The notes beneath the pieces were generated by a model. It worked only from the letters and a program-made list of their open reading frames with translations, was not told the DNA's origin and did not search any database. The translations under genes were made by a program, and so were the position numbers. Shown here in pieces: positions 28,381-37,119 of a DNA stretch of 64,000 nt. This stretch comes from Rhizobium sophoriradicis (GTDB taxonomy: Bacteria > Pseudomonadota > Alphaproteobacteria > Rhizobiales > Rhizobiaceae): contig NZ_RQIH01000004.1 in the NCBI RefSeq assembly GCF_003939025.1, forward strand, positions 186,001 to 250,000, read 5' to 3'. Numbering within the stretch: position 1 is the first letter of the stretch; every line of letters starts with the position of its first letter.

Positions 28381-29541
28381 TTACTCAGCGCTTAGTCGCC
28401 TGGCCACATTCATAAGCGTGCTATCGCCGCCCCTTACGCCCAATAGGGAAAGCGAACCGTTTCCCGCGCAATTGGCAATTGGAAAGGCCAACTGTGGGCA
28501 GCCGCTAAGGCCCGAGAGACACAGAAGCTTGATACAGGCGGAACGAAATGCGGCAAGACTTTCCGGTTCGGCATCGCGATTTGGCGGGCTCATGGCCAAG
28601 GTCGGAAGAGCGAGGACTAGATTTTCGCCGAGCAATCGGTCGATCTCTTGGGAAAAGTGCTTGGCAATCGCACGCGCCTCGCGCACTTGCCCGTCGCCGA
28701 GGCGAGATCCTGACCAAAGGCGCGCGGCAATATCGGGCGCAATGGCCTCCGGGGCCTGCTCGAAGAGCGTTTTATTGCTTTCCCAGGCCTCACTTTGGAG
28801 AATGGTGGTGAACGCCAAAGCAAGATCCGCAAGGCTGAACGAGGAGATCGCACCTGTCCTGCGAATAGGCATGCCCGCCGATCTGAGGCTGGCGACCATT
28901 TTGTCGGCGACGCTGTTGTCGATGGTTTCGAAGATATCCTCGGCAATGACAATAGATTGGGGTTGGTCATTTGCCGCTGGCGTGCCGACGACGCTCATGA
29001 CCTCGGACATTGCTTCCAGGCTTCTCGTCACGAAGCCCGGCGCATCGAAGCTTGGCGCCAGCGGACGCAATGCCTTGTCGTCGAGGCTTCCATGGGTCGG
29101 CCGCCAGCCGATGAGGCCATTGACGGCGGCAGGCAGCCGGATGGAGCCGGATGTGTCGGTTCCAAGGCCGATATCCGCAAGGTCAGCGGCGACCGCGACG
29201 GCTGAGCCCGACGACGATCCGCCGGGAATGAGGGTGGGATCGCGTGGATTGATCGGCATCCCGAAATGGATGTTGCCGCCGATCAGCGAATAGGCAAGCT
29301 CGTCCGTTTTGGTTTTGCCGACGAAACAGGCGCCGGCATCGAGAAGTTTCTGGACCAGGGGCGCCGTCAATGGCTTGATGCCGGAGGCGGCGAGCACCGC
29401 GGCACTACCGGCCGCGGTCGGATATCCGGCAACATCGAAAAGGTCCTTGACCGCCAGGCGCAAGTGGGAAAGCGGACCGGTTGCCGCGTGCCCGACATCT
29501 GCATCCGGATAGGGCATGAATGCATTCCACCGATCCTGCAT
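28381..29541 (-). CDS. amidase (amidase signature family)
   Basis: A 386-residue hydrolase of the amidase signature family, which cleaves C-N amide bonds with a Ser-cisSer-Lys triad. The catalytic lysine is K32 (AVKDLFDVAG), the cis-serine lies in GGSSSGSA (about 109-110), and the nucleophile is S133 in GTDTSGSIR. It is slightly shorter than the usual 450 or so residues, resembling the compact amidases of transporter operons. It begins 13 bases after the LivF-type gene, so it is the last cistron of the amide operon controlled by the AmiC/AmiR pair. The substrate is presumably the imported amide or one derived from it. Confidence 0.87.
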   Translation of the reverse strand: MQDRWNAFMPYPDADVGHAATGPLSHLRLAVKDLFDVAGYPTAAGSAAVLAASGIKPLTAPLVQKLLDAGACFVGKTKTDELAYSLIGGNIHFGMPINPRDPTLIPGGSSSGSAVAVAADLADIGLGTDTSGSIRLPAAVNGLIGWRPTHGSLDDKALRPLAPSFDAPGFVTRSLEAMSEVMSVVGTPAANDQPQSIVIAEDIFETIDNSVADKMVASLRSAGMPIRRTGAISSFSLADLALAFTTILQSEAWESNKTLFEQAPEAIAPDIAARLWSGSRLGDGQVREARAIAKHFSQEIDRLLGENLVLALPTLAMSPPNRDAEPESLAAFRSACIKLLCLSGLSGCPQLAFPIANCAGNGSLSLLGVRGGDSTLMNVARRLSAE

Positions 29542-29554
29542 TTGCCCCGGCTCC

Positions 29555-30262
29555 CTAAATCTTCAGATGCTGCAGCACACGAGCGCGGCTCTCTGGACGA
29601 TTGAGGTTTTCGTCTTCGATTGCCCCGAGTTTGAGAATCGCCCAGCGGTCCGCCACCGAAAGGGCGAAATCCAGGTTCTGTTCGACCAGCAGGATGGTCG
29701 TGCCGCGTTTCTCGCGGTCGTCCCTCAACGCCTTGGCGATGTTCTGGACGACGGAGGGCTGCAGGCCTTCGGAGATTTCGTCGATCAGCAGCAGCTTTGG
29801 CTGCAGCATCAGCGCCCGGGCGAGGATCAGCATCTTCTGCTCCCCGCCCGAAAGCGTGCCGGCCTTCTGCGCCAGCCGGTCCTTCAGGAACGGGAAATAG
29901 CCGTAGACCCGCTCCAGGGCGGGTGCCAGATCCCGATCGCCTTTAAGCGCCAGGCGCAGATTGTCGCGGATCGAGAGATCCTGGAACAGCGGCAGTTCCT
30001 GAGGGGCATAGCCAATGCCGGAAGCGATCAGCTCGGCGGGCTTTCTGTCGGTGATAGGGGCACCATCGACCTCGATCTTGCCTTTGCCGACACGCAAGAA
30101 GCCGAGGATCGTCTTCAGCAGCGTGGTTTTGCCCATGCCGTTTTTCCCCATGAGGGTGAAGATCTCGCCGGGCCGGATGGCGAGCGACACGCCGTTGACG
30201 ACATCGACCGCGCCATATCCGCTCGATACGCCGCTGAGCTTGAGTTTGAACGCCTCAGCCAT
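29555..30262 (-). CDS. branched-chain/amide-type ABC transporter ATP-binding protein (LivF/UrtE type)
   Basis: A 235-residue ATPase with Walker A GKNGMGKTT, signature LSGGEQKMLILARAL and a Walker B of LLIDEIS. It is the second ATPase of a Liv/Urt-type importer; the first is fused to the permease upstream. The ATG at 30262 follows GGAGG and overlaps the end of the upstream gene by 8 bases, so translation is coupled. The longer reading to 30313 was rejected for this reason. Short length is normal for LivF. Confidence 0.9.
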   Translation of the reverse strand: MAEAFKLKLSGVSSGYGAVDVVNGVSLAIRPGEIFTLMGKNGMGKTTLLKTILGFLRVGKGKIEVDGAPITDRKPAELIASGIGYAPQELPLFQDLSIRDNLRLALKGDRDLAPALERVYGYFPFLKDRLAQKAGTLSGGEQKMLILARALMLQPKLLLIDEISEGLQPSVVQNIAKALRDDREKRGTTILLVEQNLDFALSVADRWAILKLGAIEDENLNRPESRARVLQHLKI

Positions 30263-32012
30263 GAGCGCCTCCTGCGTAGATGGTGCGAACCGTTTCGGAA
30301 TTGACCACGTCATTCACCGTGCCGTCGAGAACGAGCTTGCCCTGGTGAAGGACCACGATGCGGCTCGATATTTCGCGCACGAAATCCAGATCGTGTTCGA
30401 CCAGGATGGCGGCGAAACCCATCTGGTCCGTCAGCTTTTTGAGTATGGTGCCGATGGTCATGCGCTCGGTCTTGGTAAGACCCGCGGTCGGCTCGTCGAG
30501 AAGAATGATGCGTGGCTCCAGAGCGACGACCATCGCCAGTTCGAGAGCCTGCCTTTGACCATGCGACAGCAGCGAGACCGGCTTTTCCAGCATATCGGCC
30601 ATGCCGGTCAGCGTCAGGATTTCGGCCGCCGCTGCCGGCAGCATGATCTCGGCAGCCGATCGCATCGGGTTGGGTGTCTCGCGGCTGAGACGCGCCATCT
30701 TCAGGCATTCGCCGACGGTCATGCTGTCGAAGATGCTGGCGACCTGGAATTTGCGGCCGACGCCGAGCGCGACGATCCGTTCGGGTGCACGACCGGCGAT
30801 ATTCGTGCCGATGATATCCACTTGACCTTCGATCTGCTCGGTACCGTCCGACAGACAACGCATCAGCGTGGTCTTGCCGGCGCCGTTCGGGCCGACCAGG
30901 CTGACCAGTTCTCCAGCGCCGATCTCAAGGTCGATGCCCTTGAGGACGGAGAGGCTGCCATAGGACTTGCCGAGACCGCGGATCGACAGAAGGCTTTTGC
31001 CTGCCGAGGCAGCCTCCTTGTTGACGATGCGGGTGGGTAAGGACGTCAGCGTGTTGCTGGAGTTTGCGGACTGCAGGAAACGTCTCACAAGCGAGGCTAG
31101 GCCGCCCGGCAAAAGGATGATCATGATGACGAAGAGCGCCCCGACGATCAGTTGCCAGAGGAAGGGCAGATCGCCCGAAAGACTGGCGCTCAGATAATCG
31201 ATGCCGATTGCACCGAACAAGGGTCCGATAATCGTTCCCCGGCCACCGAGCGCCGTCCAGACGACGAGTTCGGTTCCGAAAACGAAACCGGTATTCTCTG
31301 GCGCGACGACACCGGATGCGTTGGCATAGAGGAAGCCCGCCAAGCCGCATACGCCGGCGAGAACGCCGGTCAGGACTATTTTCAACCGGGCCGGGTTCAT
31401 GCCGAGATAGGCGACGCGGGCTTCGTTGTCGCGGATGGCGATGAGCAGACGGCCGGCGTCCGAGCGGACAAATACGATGGCAAGAGCGGCCAGCACCAGC
31501 AGGCAGGCGCCCGACAGGCGGAAATAGCCGGGAAGCCCGAGCGGGAGGGTTTCGTAACCGACAAGGCCGCTCGACGAACCGGTCCAGGTGCCGCCGGAAA
31601 AGACGAGTTGGGTGACGACGATCGGCACCACGAGCGAGACCACGGTGGCATAGAGCGGTGTCGATCCGTGATAGAACGACAGCCAGCCGACGGCGAGGCC
31701 AAGCAGGAGCGGAACGAAGATGGCGGCGGCAAGAGCGACGATGAAAAGCCCTGGGCTTGCGCCGATATGCGTGAGAACCATGGCCGTGGCATAGGCGCCG
31801 ACGCCGAAAAATGCCGCCTGCCCGAAGGTGAGAACGCCCGTATAGCCCCAGAGCAAGTCGACGGTGATCGCCAGCATGGCGTAGATCATCGAACGCGTCA
31901 GTACGTTGAGGCTGAAGCGGCCGAGAAACATCGGTCCGAAGACGATCAGCAGGAGAGCTGCGAGCGCCAACGCCAGAAGCAGGACAAGCCGGAGTTTCGA
32001 TCGATTAGGCAC
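30255..32012 (-). CDS. fused ABC permease-ATPase (LivM-LivG type)
   Basis: A 585-residue fusion. Residues 1 to about 320 are a LivM/UrtC-type permease, with family landmarks LLWGYTGVLTFGQAAFFGVG and RDNEARVAYLGMNP (two pieces, residues near 50-70 and 195-210). A linker around 325-345 leads to a LivG-type ATPase with Walker A GPNGAGKTT, signature LLSHGQRQALELAMV and Walker B IILLDEPTAGL. The start is GTG 32012 with AAAGGA upstream; it overlaps the LivH-type gene by 8 bases. Separate livM and livG genes are the usual state, although fused versions occur. Importer substrate probably a small amide or urea derivative. Confidence 0.9.
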   Translation of the reverse strand: MPNRSKLRLVLLLALALAALLLIVFGPMFLGRFSLNVLTRSMIYAMLAITVDLLWGYTGVLTFGQAAFFGVGAYATAMVLTHIGASPGLFIVALAAAIFVPLLLGLAVGWLSFYHGSTPLYATVVSLVVPIVVTQLVFSGGTWTGSSSGLVGYETLPLGLPGYFRLSGACLLVLAALAIVFVRSDAGRLLIAIRDNEARVAYLGMNPARLKIVLTGVLAGVCGLAGFLYANASGVVAPENTGFVFGTELVVWTALGGRGTIIGPLFGAIGIDYLSASLSGDLPFLWQLIVGALFVIMIILLPGGLASLVRRFLQSANSSNTLTSLPTRIVNKEAASAGKSLLSIRGLGKSYGSLSVLKGIDLEIGAGELVSLVGPNGAGKTTLMRCLSDGTEQIEGQVDIIGTNIAGRAPERIVALGVGRKFQVASIFDSMTVGECLKMARLSRETPNPMRSAAEIMLPAAAAEILTLTGMADMLEKPVSLLSHGQRQALELAMVVALEPRIILLDEPTAGLTKTERMTIGTILKKLTDQMGFAAILVEHDLDFVREISSRIVVLHQGKLVLDGTVNDVVNSETVRTIYAGGAHG

Positions 32013-32838
32013 GGGCAAATCCTTTCGGACGTATGCGCAGTGTGACGGCGCAGAGGACGGCCACGGTGATGCCGCCGAGAATTGGACTGAGATAGATGCT
32101 GACGAGCACCTGAGCGGCCCCGAAGATGAGGCAGGCGGCGGCAAGCGCGGCAAAGGAAGAGCCTGCGACCATCACCAGCATGAAGGCGCCGGTCAGCCAG
32201 GCGACGCCCATATTGGGATCGACGCTGGTCAGCGGCGCGAGCAGCACGCCGGCAAGGGCCGCAAGGCCAGTGCCGATCATGAAGGTCGCGAGCCGCACTT
32301 TTTCGGTATCGATACCGAGTCCGCGCGCCAGCGTTTCGTTCATGATGACTGCCCGGGCTGAAAGACCAAGCCTTGTGCCATCGAGCAGCAAGGTGAAGCC
32401 GAGACCCAGGGCGAGCGCCGCGACGATGGCGAAAAGACGATAGGACGAGTAGCCGGTGCCGAGGAGATCGAAGGTGCCGGGCAAGAGCGCCGGCGTGAAC
32501 TGCACGTCACGGCCAAACCAGAGCGTGATCAGCTGGCCGATGACGATGCCAAGGCCCCAGGTTGCAAGAATGGCATCGAGCGGGCGGCGATAGAGCGGCC
32601 GTACGATGAACCGTTCGGCAACACCGCCGAGGATCGCTCCGACCAGGAAGGCGAAGGGAATGGCAAGCCAAGGATTGAGGCCGAACCCGCTGACCACGAC
32701 AGCGCAGTAAGCCCCGATCGTCAGCCATGCGCCATGCGCGAAATTGATGATCTTCAGCACGCCGAAGATCGCGAGCAGCCCGGCGGCAACGATGAAGAGA
32801 ATGGCCGCAGTGCTGACGATATCGAGAAAGAGCGTCAT
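32005..32838 (-). CDS. branched-chain/amide-type ABC transporter permease (LivH/UrtB type)
   Basis: A 277-residue permease with about eight membrane spans. The LivH landmarks are present: the N-terminal LLAIFGVLKIINFAHGAW and the later NETLARGLGIDTEKVR cytoplasmic loop. Start 32838 (MTLFLDIVST) is preferred to the longer reading, which runs back towards the binding-protein gene. It overlaps the fused permease-ATPase gene by 8 bases and so belongs to the same operon. Confidence 0.9.
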   Translation of the reverse strand: MTLFLDIVSTAAILFIVAAGLLAIFGVLKIINFAHGAWLTIGAYCAVVVSGFGLNPWLAIPFAFLVGAILGGVAERFIVRPLYRRPLDAILATWGLGIVIGQLITLWFGRDVQFTPALLPGTFDLLGTGYSSYRLFAIVAALALGLGFTLLLDGTRLGLSARAVIMNETLARGLGIDTEKVRLATFMIGTGLAALAGVLLAPLTSVDPNMGVAWLTGAFMLVMVAGSSFAALAAACLIFGAAQVLVSIYLSPILGGITVAVLCAVTLRIRPKGFARA

Positions 32839-32888
32839 TTCTAGAACTCCGATGCTGGAGGCGGGGCGCCTGCCCCGCCACGCTGGTT

Positions 32889-34037
32889 TCAGAGATTCGG
32901 GCACTGATCGCCGGGATCGACGTCCTTGAAGCTATCGACGACCGCTACGCTGCCGTCGTCCCTCACCTGCCCAAGATACATAGTCAGCGGCGCATGGTGC
33001 TGCTTGTTCATCGAGATCTTGCCGCGCGGACCGGTGAAGGAGACGTCGGGAAGGGCTTTGAGCACGTCCGCCGTATCGGTGCTGCCGGCCTTCTCGACGG
33101 CTGCCTTGTAAAGGTAGATCGCCTCATATTGCGGCACGGAAAGGTCGTTCGGCGTGCGCAGTTCCTTGCCGAACTTCTTTTCCATGGCCGAGAGAAAGGC
33201 CTTGTTCTCGGGGCTATCGATGCCGGTGACGTAGGATGCGGAGAGAAAGATGTCCTTGGCATCCGCGCCCATGCTCTTGGCGGTGCCTTCGTCGACCGCG
33301 AGATTGCCGTAAGGCAGGGTGACGCCAGATGAGCGCAGCTGCTTGGTCAAGGTCACGTTCGGTGCGCCGCCGGCCGTTGAGGTGATGATGGCATCGGCGC
33401 CGGAGGAGCGGACCTTGGAAATGATGGCCGTCCAGTCGCTGCCGTCCATCGGCAGATATTCTTCGCCGACGACCGCTCCGCCGGCTTTTTCGATATAGGC
33501 CTTGGCGAAGGTCAGCATGCCGCGCCCGAAGGCATAATCCGATCCGATCAGGAAGAACTTCTTTGCACCCTGTTTGCCGATGAAATTGTCGACGACAGGC
33601 GGCACCTGCTGTTCTGGAACCCAGGCATCGACGAAAAGATTGGCGTTGCAGGATTTGCCTTCGTAGAACGACGTGTAGATGTATGGCACGTCACCTTTGG
33701 AAACGATCGGCAGTCCGGCATTGCGCGCAGCGCTCGTCTCCATGGAGATGATGACGTTGACCTCCTTCTGGAAAACCAGGGAATCGAAGGCCTTTTGCGC
33801 GCCGGCAGCACCTGATGCGTCGTCGGCGATCTCGAGTTCCAATGGCCGACCGAGAACGCCGCCTTTGGCATTGATTTCTTCGACGGCGAGTTCCGCAGCC
33901 TGGACGACGGACGGCGCAACCACGCTGTTTGCGCCCGATAGCCCGACCGGCACGCCGATCTTGATCGGATCCTCGGCGAAAGCTGCCGTGGCGAATGCCG
34001 CGGATGCCAGTGTCAGGATGATGGTTTTCATTTGCAT
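32889..34037 (-). CDS. ABC transporter substrate-binding protein, Liv/amide/urea type
   Basis: A 382-residue periplasmic binding protein of the LivJ/FmdD class. The signal peptide MQMKTIILTLASAAF ends in AAFA before EDPIK. The mature start (IKIGVPVGLSGANSVV) and GGVLGRPLELEIADDASGA are typical of the peripla_BP_6 family. Two cysteines, in GKSCNAN and DQCPNL at the C-terminus, could form a disulfide. AAGGGGAAC precedes the ATG at 34037. Like the cytoplasmic AmiC-type protein at 35727 it belongs to the same fold family, so sensor and importer may recognise related ligands. Confidence 0.9.
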   Translation of the reverse strand: MQMKTIILTLASAAFATAAFAEDPIKIGVPVGLSGANSVVAPSVVQAAELAVEEINAKGGVLGRPLELEIADDASGAAGAQKAFDSLVFQKEVNVIISMETSAARNAGLPIVSKGDVPYIYTSFYEGKSCNANLFVDAWVPEQQVPPVVDNFIGKQGAKKFFLIGSDYAFGRGMLTFAKAYIEKAGGAVVGEEYLPMDGSDWTAIISKVRSSGADAIITSTAGGAPNVTLTKQLRSSGVTLPYGNLAVDEGTAKSMGADAKDIFLSASYVTGIDSPENKAFLSAMEKKFGKELRTPNDLSVPQYEAIYLYKAAVEKAGSTDTADVLKALPDVSFTGPRGKISMNKQHHAPLTMYLGQVRDDGSVAVVDSFKDVDPGDQCPNL

Positions 34038-34067
34038 TTTTGTTCCCCTTTCTTGAGTGGGTCGATG

Positions 34068-34913
34068 TTACCCGTAGACATCGGCTCGGCGGTCGCCGAG
34101 CAGATGATTGAAGCTGTTGAGCGTGCGGGTCTCCGTCACGCGCGACAGATCGATTTGCGCAAGGAGGATTTCCTCGCGATCGGCGCTGGCCGGACCGGAT
34201 ATCGGCCAGCCTTGCGGGCCGACGATAAGGCTGCGGCCAATGAAGGACTGGCCGCGCTCGACGCCGATCCGGTCGGCGCAGGCGATGTAAAGACCATTGG
34301 TATGGGCGGCCGCCTTGTGCAGGATATTCGCCATCGGTTCGGCCGCACTTTCCGCACTCGCCATCGGCACCCAGTTGGTGGGCACGCAGACCAGTTCCGC
34401 GCCGGCCAGCGCCAACTCGCGAAATGTTTCCGGAAACCAGCCATCGTAGCAGATGGCGATGCCGATGCGGCCGAAGGGCAGGTCGAATACCGGCAGCCCA
34501 AGATCACCTTTTTCGAAGAGACGGTTTTCGTTGTTCCACAGATGGAGCTTGCGGTATTTGCCGATATATCCCTCGGGACCGCAGAGGAGAGCGCTGTTAT
34601 AAAACCGGTCGCCATCCTGCTCGGCAATGCCGCTGACGAGGTAAAGGCCAAGCTCCTCGGCAAGGCGGCGGAGCGTCTCGGCACTCGGGCCGCCGGGCAC
34701 CGGGCCGGCCAATGCGGCAACCTCTTCGCTGTCACGGAAGCTGTAGCCGCTATCGGCGAGTTCCGGCAGAACGACGATCTCCGCGCCCTTGGCCTTCGCC
34801 GCTCTCGCCAACCGCTCTATGGCCGCAAGATTATGGCCGCGATCACCGACGATCGGTTCGAACTGGACGGTTGCGACGGTTACCGTCCGCGCGGTTGAGG
34901 TCTTGAAGCTCAA
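34068..34913 (-). CDS. carbon-nitrogen hydrolase, nitrilase superfamily
   Basis: A 281-residue nitrilase-fold hydrolase. The catalytic triad is visible: E51 (VLPELADSGY), K122 (KYRKLHLW) and C155 (AICYDGWFPE). Relatives hydrolyse aliphatic amides, omega-amides or N-carbamoyl compounds. The start is uncertain: TTG at 34913 has GGAG seven bases upstream and gives MSFKTSTARTV; TTG 34931 is the longest option, and both lie just after the leader terminator. It is the first cistron of the operon that the AmiR-type antiterminator should switch on, the same position the aliphatic amidase holds in the Pseudomonas ami operon. Confidence 0.87.
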   Translation of the reverse strand: MSFKTSTARTVTVATVQFEPIVGDRGHNLAAIERLARAAKAKGAEIVVLPELADSGYSFRDSEEVAALAGPVPGGPSAETLRRLAEELGLYLVSGIAEQDGDRFYNSALLCGPEGYIGKYRKLHLWNNENRLFEKGDLGLPVFDLPFGRIGIAICYDGWFPETFRELALAGAELVCVPTNWVPMASAESAAEPMANILHKAAAHTNGLYIACADRIGVERGQSFIGRSLIVGPQGWPISGPASADREEILLAQIDLSRVTETRTLNSFNHLLGDRRADVYG

Positions 34914-34929
34914 TCTAGTCTCCAAACGC

Positions 34930-34969
34930 AAAAAACCTCTGGCACGGAATTCAATCCGTGGACCAGAGG
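34930..34969 (-). terminator. leader intrinsic terminator before the amide operon
   Basis: Read on the minus strand, CCTCTGG (34963-34969) pairs with CCAGAGG (34936-34942), extended by CACGGA (34955-34960) with TCCGTG (34943-34948) around a six-base loop, and six U follow (34930-34935). It sits 17 bases before the hydrolase start and downstream of the ANTAR-type stem-loops, so it is the probable target of antitermination. Confidence 0.82.
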
Positions 34970-34990
34970 CTACATAGCCATGATGTGAAT

Positions 34991-35021
34991 GCGGCAGCCC
35001 TGCCGCTGAGCAAACCCGCTC
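34991..35021 (-). promoter_or_regulatory. candidate ANTAR target: tandem stem-loops in the leader RNA
   Basis: On the minus strand, GAGC-GGGTTT-GCTC (35008-35021) is followed one base later by GCGGC-AGGGCT-GCCGC (34991-35006). Both have six-base loops. The second loop fits the ANTAR consensus with A at position 1 and G at position 4; the first does not. ANTAR proteins bind two such hexaloops to prevent terminator formation, and the terminator is 22 bases further on. An ANTAR gene is immediately upstream. Confidence 0.6.
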
Positions 35022-35101
35022 GTTATCTTTAGGCTTGCACGAAAGAATGTAACCGTCAAGCCGCTTTAGCAGGCATTTTCGAAGCGTTCAAATGCTGCTA
35101 C

Positions 35102-35725
35102 TTAAGGCTGATTTTTTGCACCGATGGAAAGTCCGAGGCTTTTCATCGTGTCTTGCGCGGCAATGATGGATTCGGCGATCGTCGCCATCGGAACGCGCTT
35201 CGACGTCGCCTGATCGCGCAAGAGCTTGTAGGCCGCCTCCTCGTCGAGACCGTTCATGGCCCGCAGCGCTGAAACCGCTTTTTCCACAAGCCGACGGCTT
35301 TTCAACGTTTCCTCAAGTTTTTGCACCTTGCCGGCGAGCCGTTTTTCGTAGCTTTGGCGATAGCGTGCAAGCGCAAATTGCGTCAGGATGCCGAGTGGCC
35401 GCAGCGGTTTGCTGATCACGCCGTGAGCGTTGAGATCGATGATGGCCTGGAGGGCGGTCGGGCTCTCATATGTCACGATGGCGATGATTGCCGTCTGCTG
35501 GAGGTCGATGATCTCAAGCGCGTGCTCGACATGCACATCCTCGATATGCAGGAAGACGGTGTCTATGTCGGGAGGCAAGGATGGCGGAAGCGGCCAGGTC
35601 GCCCGGACCTCGCAGCCAAGGCGCTTGAGGTGAGCGATCAGCACGTTGCCGTCCTCGTCGCGCGGATGGACGACCAGAACGCGTGCGCGCCGCAGATCCT
35701 GAACGATCCTGCTCGGTCCTGCCAT
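35102..35725 (-). CDS. amiR: ANTAR-domain transcription antiterminator, AmiR-like
   Basis: A 207-residue RNA-binding regulator. The N-terminal 120 residues form a pseudo-receiver domain lacking a clear phosphorylation aspartate set, followed by a coiled-coil linker and a C-terminal ANTAR domain (about 135-200: KLEETLKSRRLVEKA, ALRAMNGLDEEAAYKLLRDQ). In Pseudomonas, AmiR is held inactive by AmiC and, when freed by amide, binds leader RNA and lets polymerase pass the terminator. The same wiring fits here: amiC-like gene one base upstream, tandem stem-loops and terminator directly downstream. Only one base separates its ATG from the preceding stop. Confidence 0.88.
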   Translation of the reverse strand: MAGPSRIVQDLRRARVLVVHPRDEDGNVLIAHLKRLGCEVRATWPLPPSLPPDIDTVFLHIEDVHVEHALEIIDLQQTAIIAIVTYESPTALQAIIDLNAHGVISKPLRPLGILTQFALARYRQSYEKRLAGKVQKLEETLKSRRLVEKAVSALRAMNGLDEEAAYKLLRDQATSKRVPMATIAESIIAAQDTMKSLGLSIGAKNQP

Positions 35726-35726
35726 C

Positions 35727-36878
35727 TCAGGCCTCCAACCAAACGTCTTCGAACCGCGACGCCGTCAGATACGGATCCGGCCGGACGGGGCCGGGCGCCT
35801 GCCAGGCAATGTCGAAAAGCCCGTCGGCCCGCGCCACGCCGATGCGGGGATGCAGCCAGAGATGACGGGTATCGGTGTCGAAGTTGATCCGGCCCTCTGG
35901 AGCAAGAAAGTCTTCCAGGAGAATTTCTTCGGAAATCCGATGGGTATCGAGCGAGCCGGCCCGGGCAAGCGCACGGGCGAAGAGGTGAACTTGAGCATAG
36001 GCCGGCTGCGACCAGACGCTCGTGGTGAACTCCTGGCCGAAACGGGCTTTGAATGCGCTTACGAAGCGCTCATTCGCCTCGTTCTCGACCGTCTGGAAAT
36101 ACGTCGCCGAAAGAATATGACCGGTGCAAGCGTCGGCGCCGATCTCACGAATCTCGCTCTCGGCCATGGTCAGGCTGGCGATCGGAACCTTCTTGCGATC
36201 GATTCCGGCTTCGGCATACATGCGGTAAAAGCGCTGCGCAGGCCTGCCGACGATCGTCGAGAAAATGGCGTCGGGCTGAAGACGGACGATATCGGAAATA
36301 ACCGAACGCAAGGTTTGTTCGTCGGCATGAAGAGGAAGGTATCGCTCGCTGACGACTTCGCCGCCCTTTGCTTCTACCACATCGCGCATCACCCGATTGG
36401 ATTCGCGCGGATAAATATAATCCGCGCCGACGAAGAGGATCCGGCGTCCATGGTGGCGGAGAAGGTATTCTGCGAGCGCGAAAGTATTCTGATTGAGGGT
36501 GGCGCCGGTATACACCACATTCTCCGAATATTCGAAACCTTCATACATCGACGGATAAAACAGCAGTCCATTGTGCCGCTCGACGATCGGCAGCACGGCC
36601 TTCCGGCTGGCCGACATCGAGCCACCGAAAATGATGTTGACGTCATCGTCCGCCAGCAGGCGCCGTGCCAGATTGCGATAAGCGGTTTGGTCCCCGCCTG
36701 GATCATAGGCGATCGGGACAATGGGCTTGCCAAGCACGCCCCCGGCCGCATTGACTTCCTCGATCGCAAGCGCAGTGCCAAGAAAGTGCTCGGTTTCCGT
36801 GACTTCGCTAATTCCGCTTCTGGAAAACAGCACTCCCACCCGCCATTCGGAGCTTGTCATCTTTGCCTTTTCCGACAT
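35727..36878 (-). CDS. amiC: AmiC-like cytoplasmic amide sensor (negative regulator)
   Basis: A 383-residue protein with the periplasmic-binding-protein fold but no signal peptide (MSEKAKMTSSEWRVGVLF), so it should be cytoplasmic like AmiC/NasS-type sensors. Family landmarks are VGVLFSRSGISEVTE at the start, then GGVLGKPI, YPSMYEGFEYSENVVYTGA (Tyr-rich ligand cleft) and the late TRHLWLHPRIG. It should bind the inducing amide and release the AmiR-type protein encoded immediately downstream. Start 36878 is the longest reading; MTSSEWRV (36860) is an alternative. Promoter elements in the 241-base gap upstream were not clear. Confidence 0.85.
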   Translation of the reverse strand: MSEKAKMTSSEWRVGVLFSRSGISEVTETEHFLGTALAIEEVNAAGGVLGKPIVPIAYDPGGDQTAYRNLARRLLADDDVNIIFGGSMSASRKAVLPIVERHNGLLFYPSMYEGFEYSENVVYTGATLNQNTFALAEYLLRHHGRRILFVGADYIYPRESNRVMRDVVEAKGGEVVSERYLPLHADEQTLRSVISDIVRLQPDAIFSTIVGRPAQRFYRMYAEAGIDRKKVPIASLTMAESEIREIGADACTGHILSATYFQTVENEANERFVSAFKARFGQEFTTSVWSQPAYAQVHLFARALARAGSLDTHRISEEILLEDFLAPEGRINFDTDTRHLWLHPRIGVARADGLFDIAWQAPGPVRPDPYLTASRFEDVWLEA

Positions 36879-37119
36879 GTTGGAGGTTCGAAAGCGGTGA
36901 ATGCCTCAGTTCCACGCCTTCGACTTCCATACCCTTAGTGCTTTTTAATGGGATGCTGCAAGCGGGTACCACGCAGGTTGCTGTTCCAATGGACGGAGAC
37001 GGGACGACATCGGAATCCGGCCCGGAAATCGCGGTACAAATTTTGCTGAGTGCAACCCAACGAATGTCGGAAACCATCGACCCCTATCTATGGCCGCTCC
37101 CCATTCTCATACACCTGCA

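Noticed and set aside
36930..37000. Possible sigma-54 promoter before the amiC-like gene (TGGTACCCGCTTGC on the minus strand)
   Set aside because: The GG-to-GC spacing is one base shorter than the strict -24/-12 requirement, and TGGTAC departs from TGGCAC.
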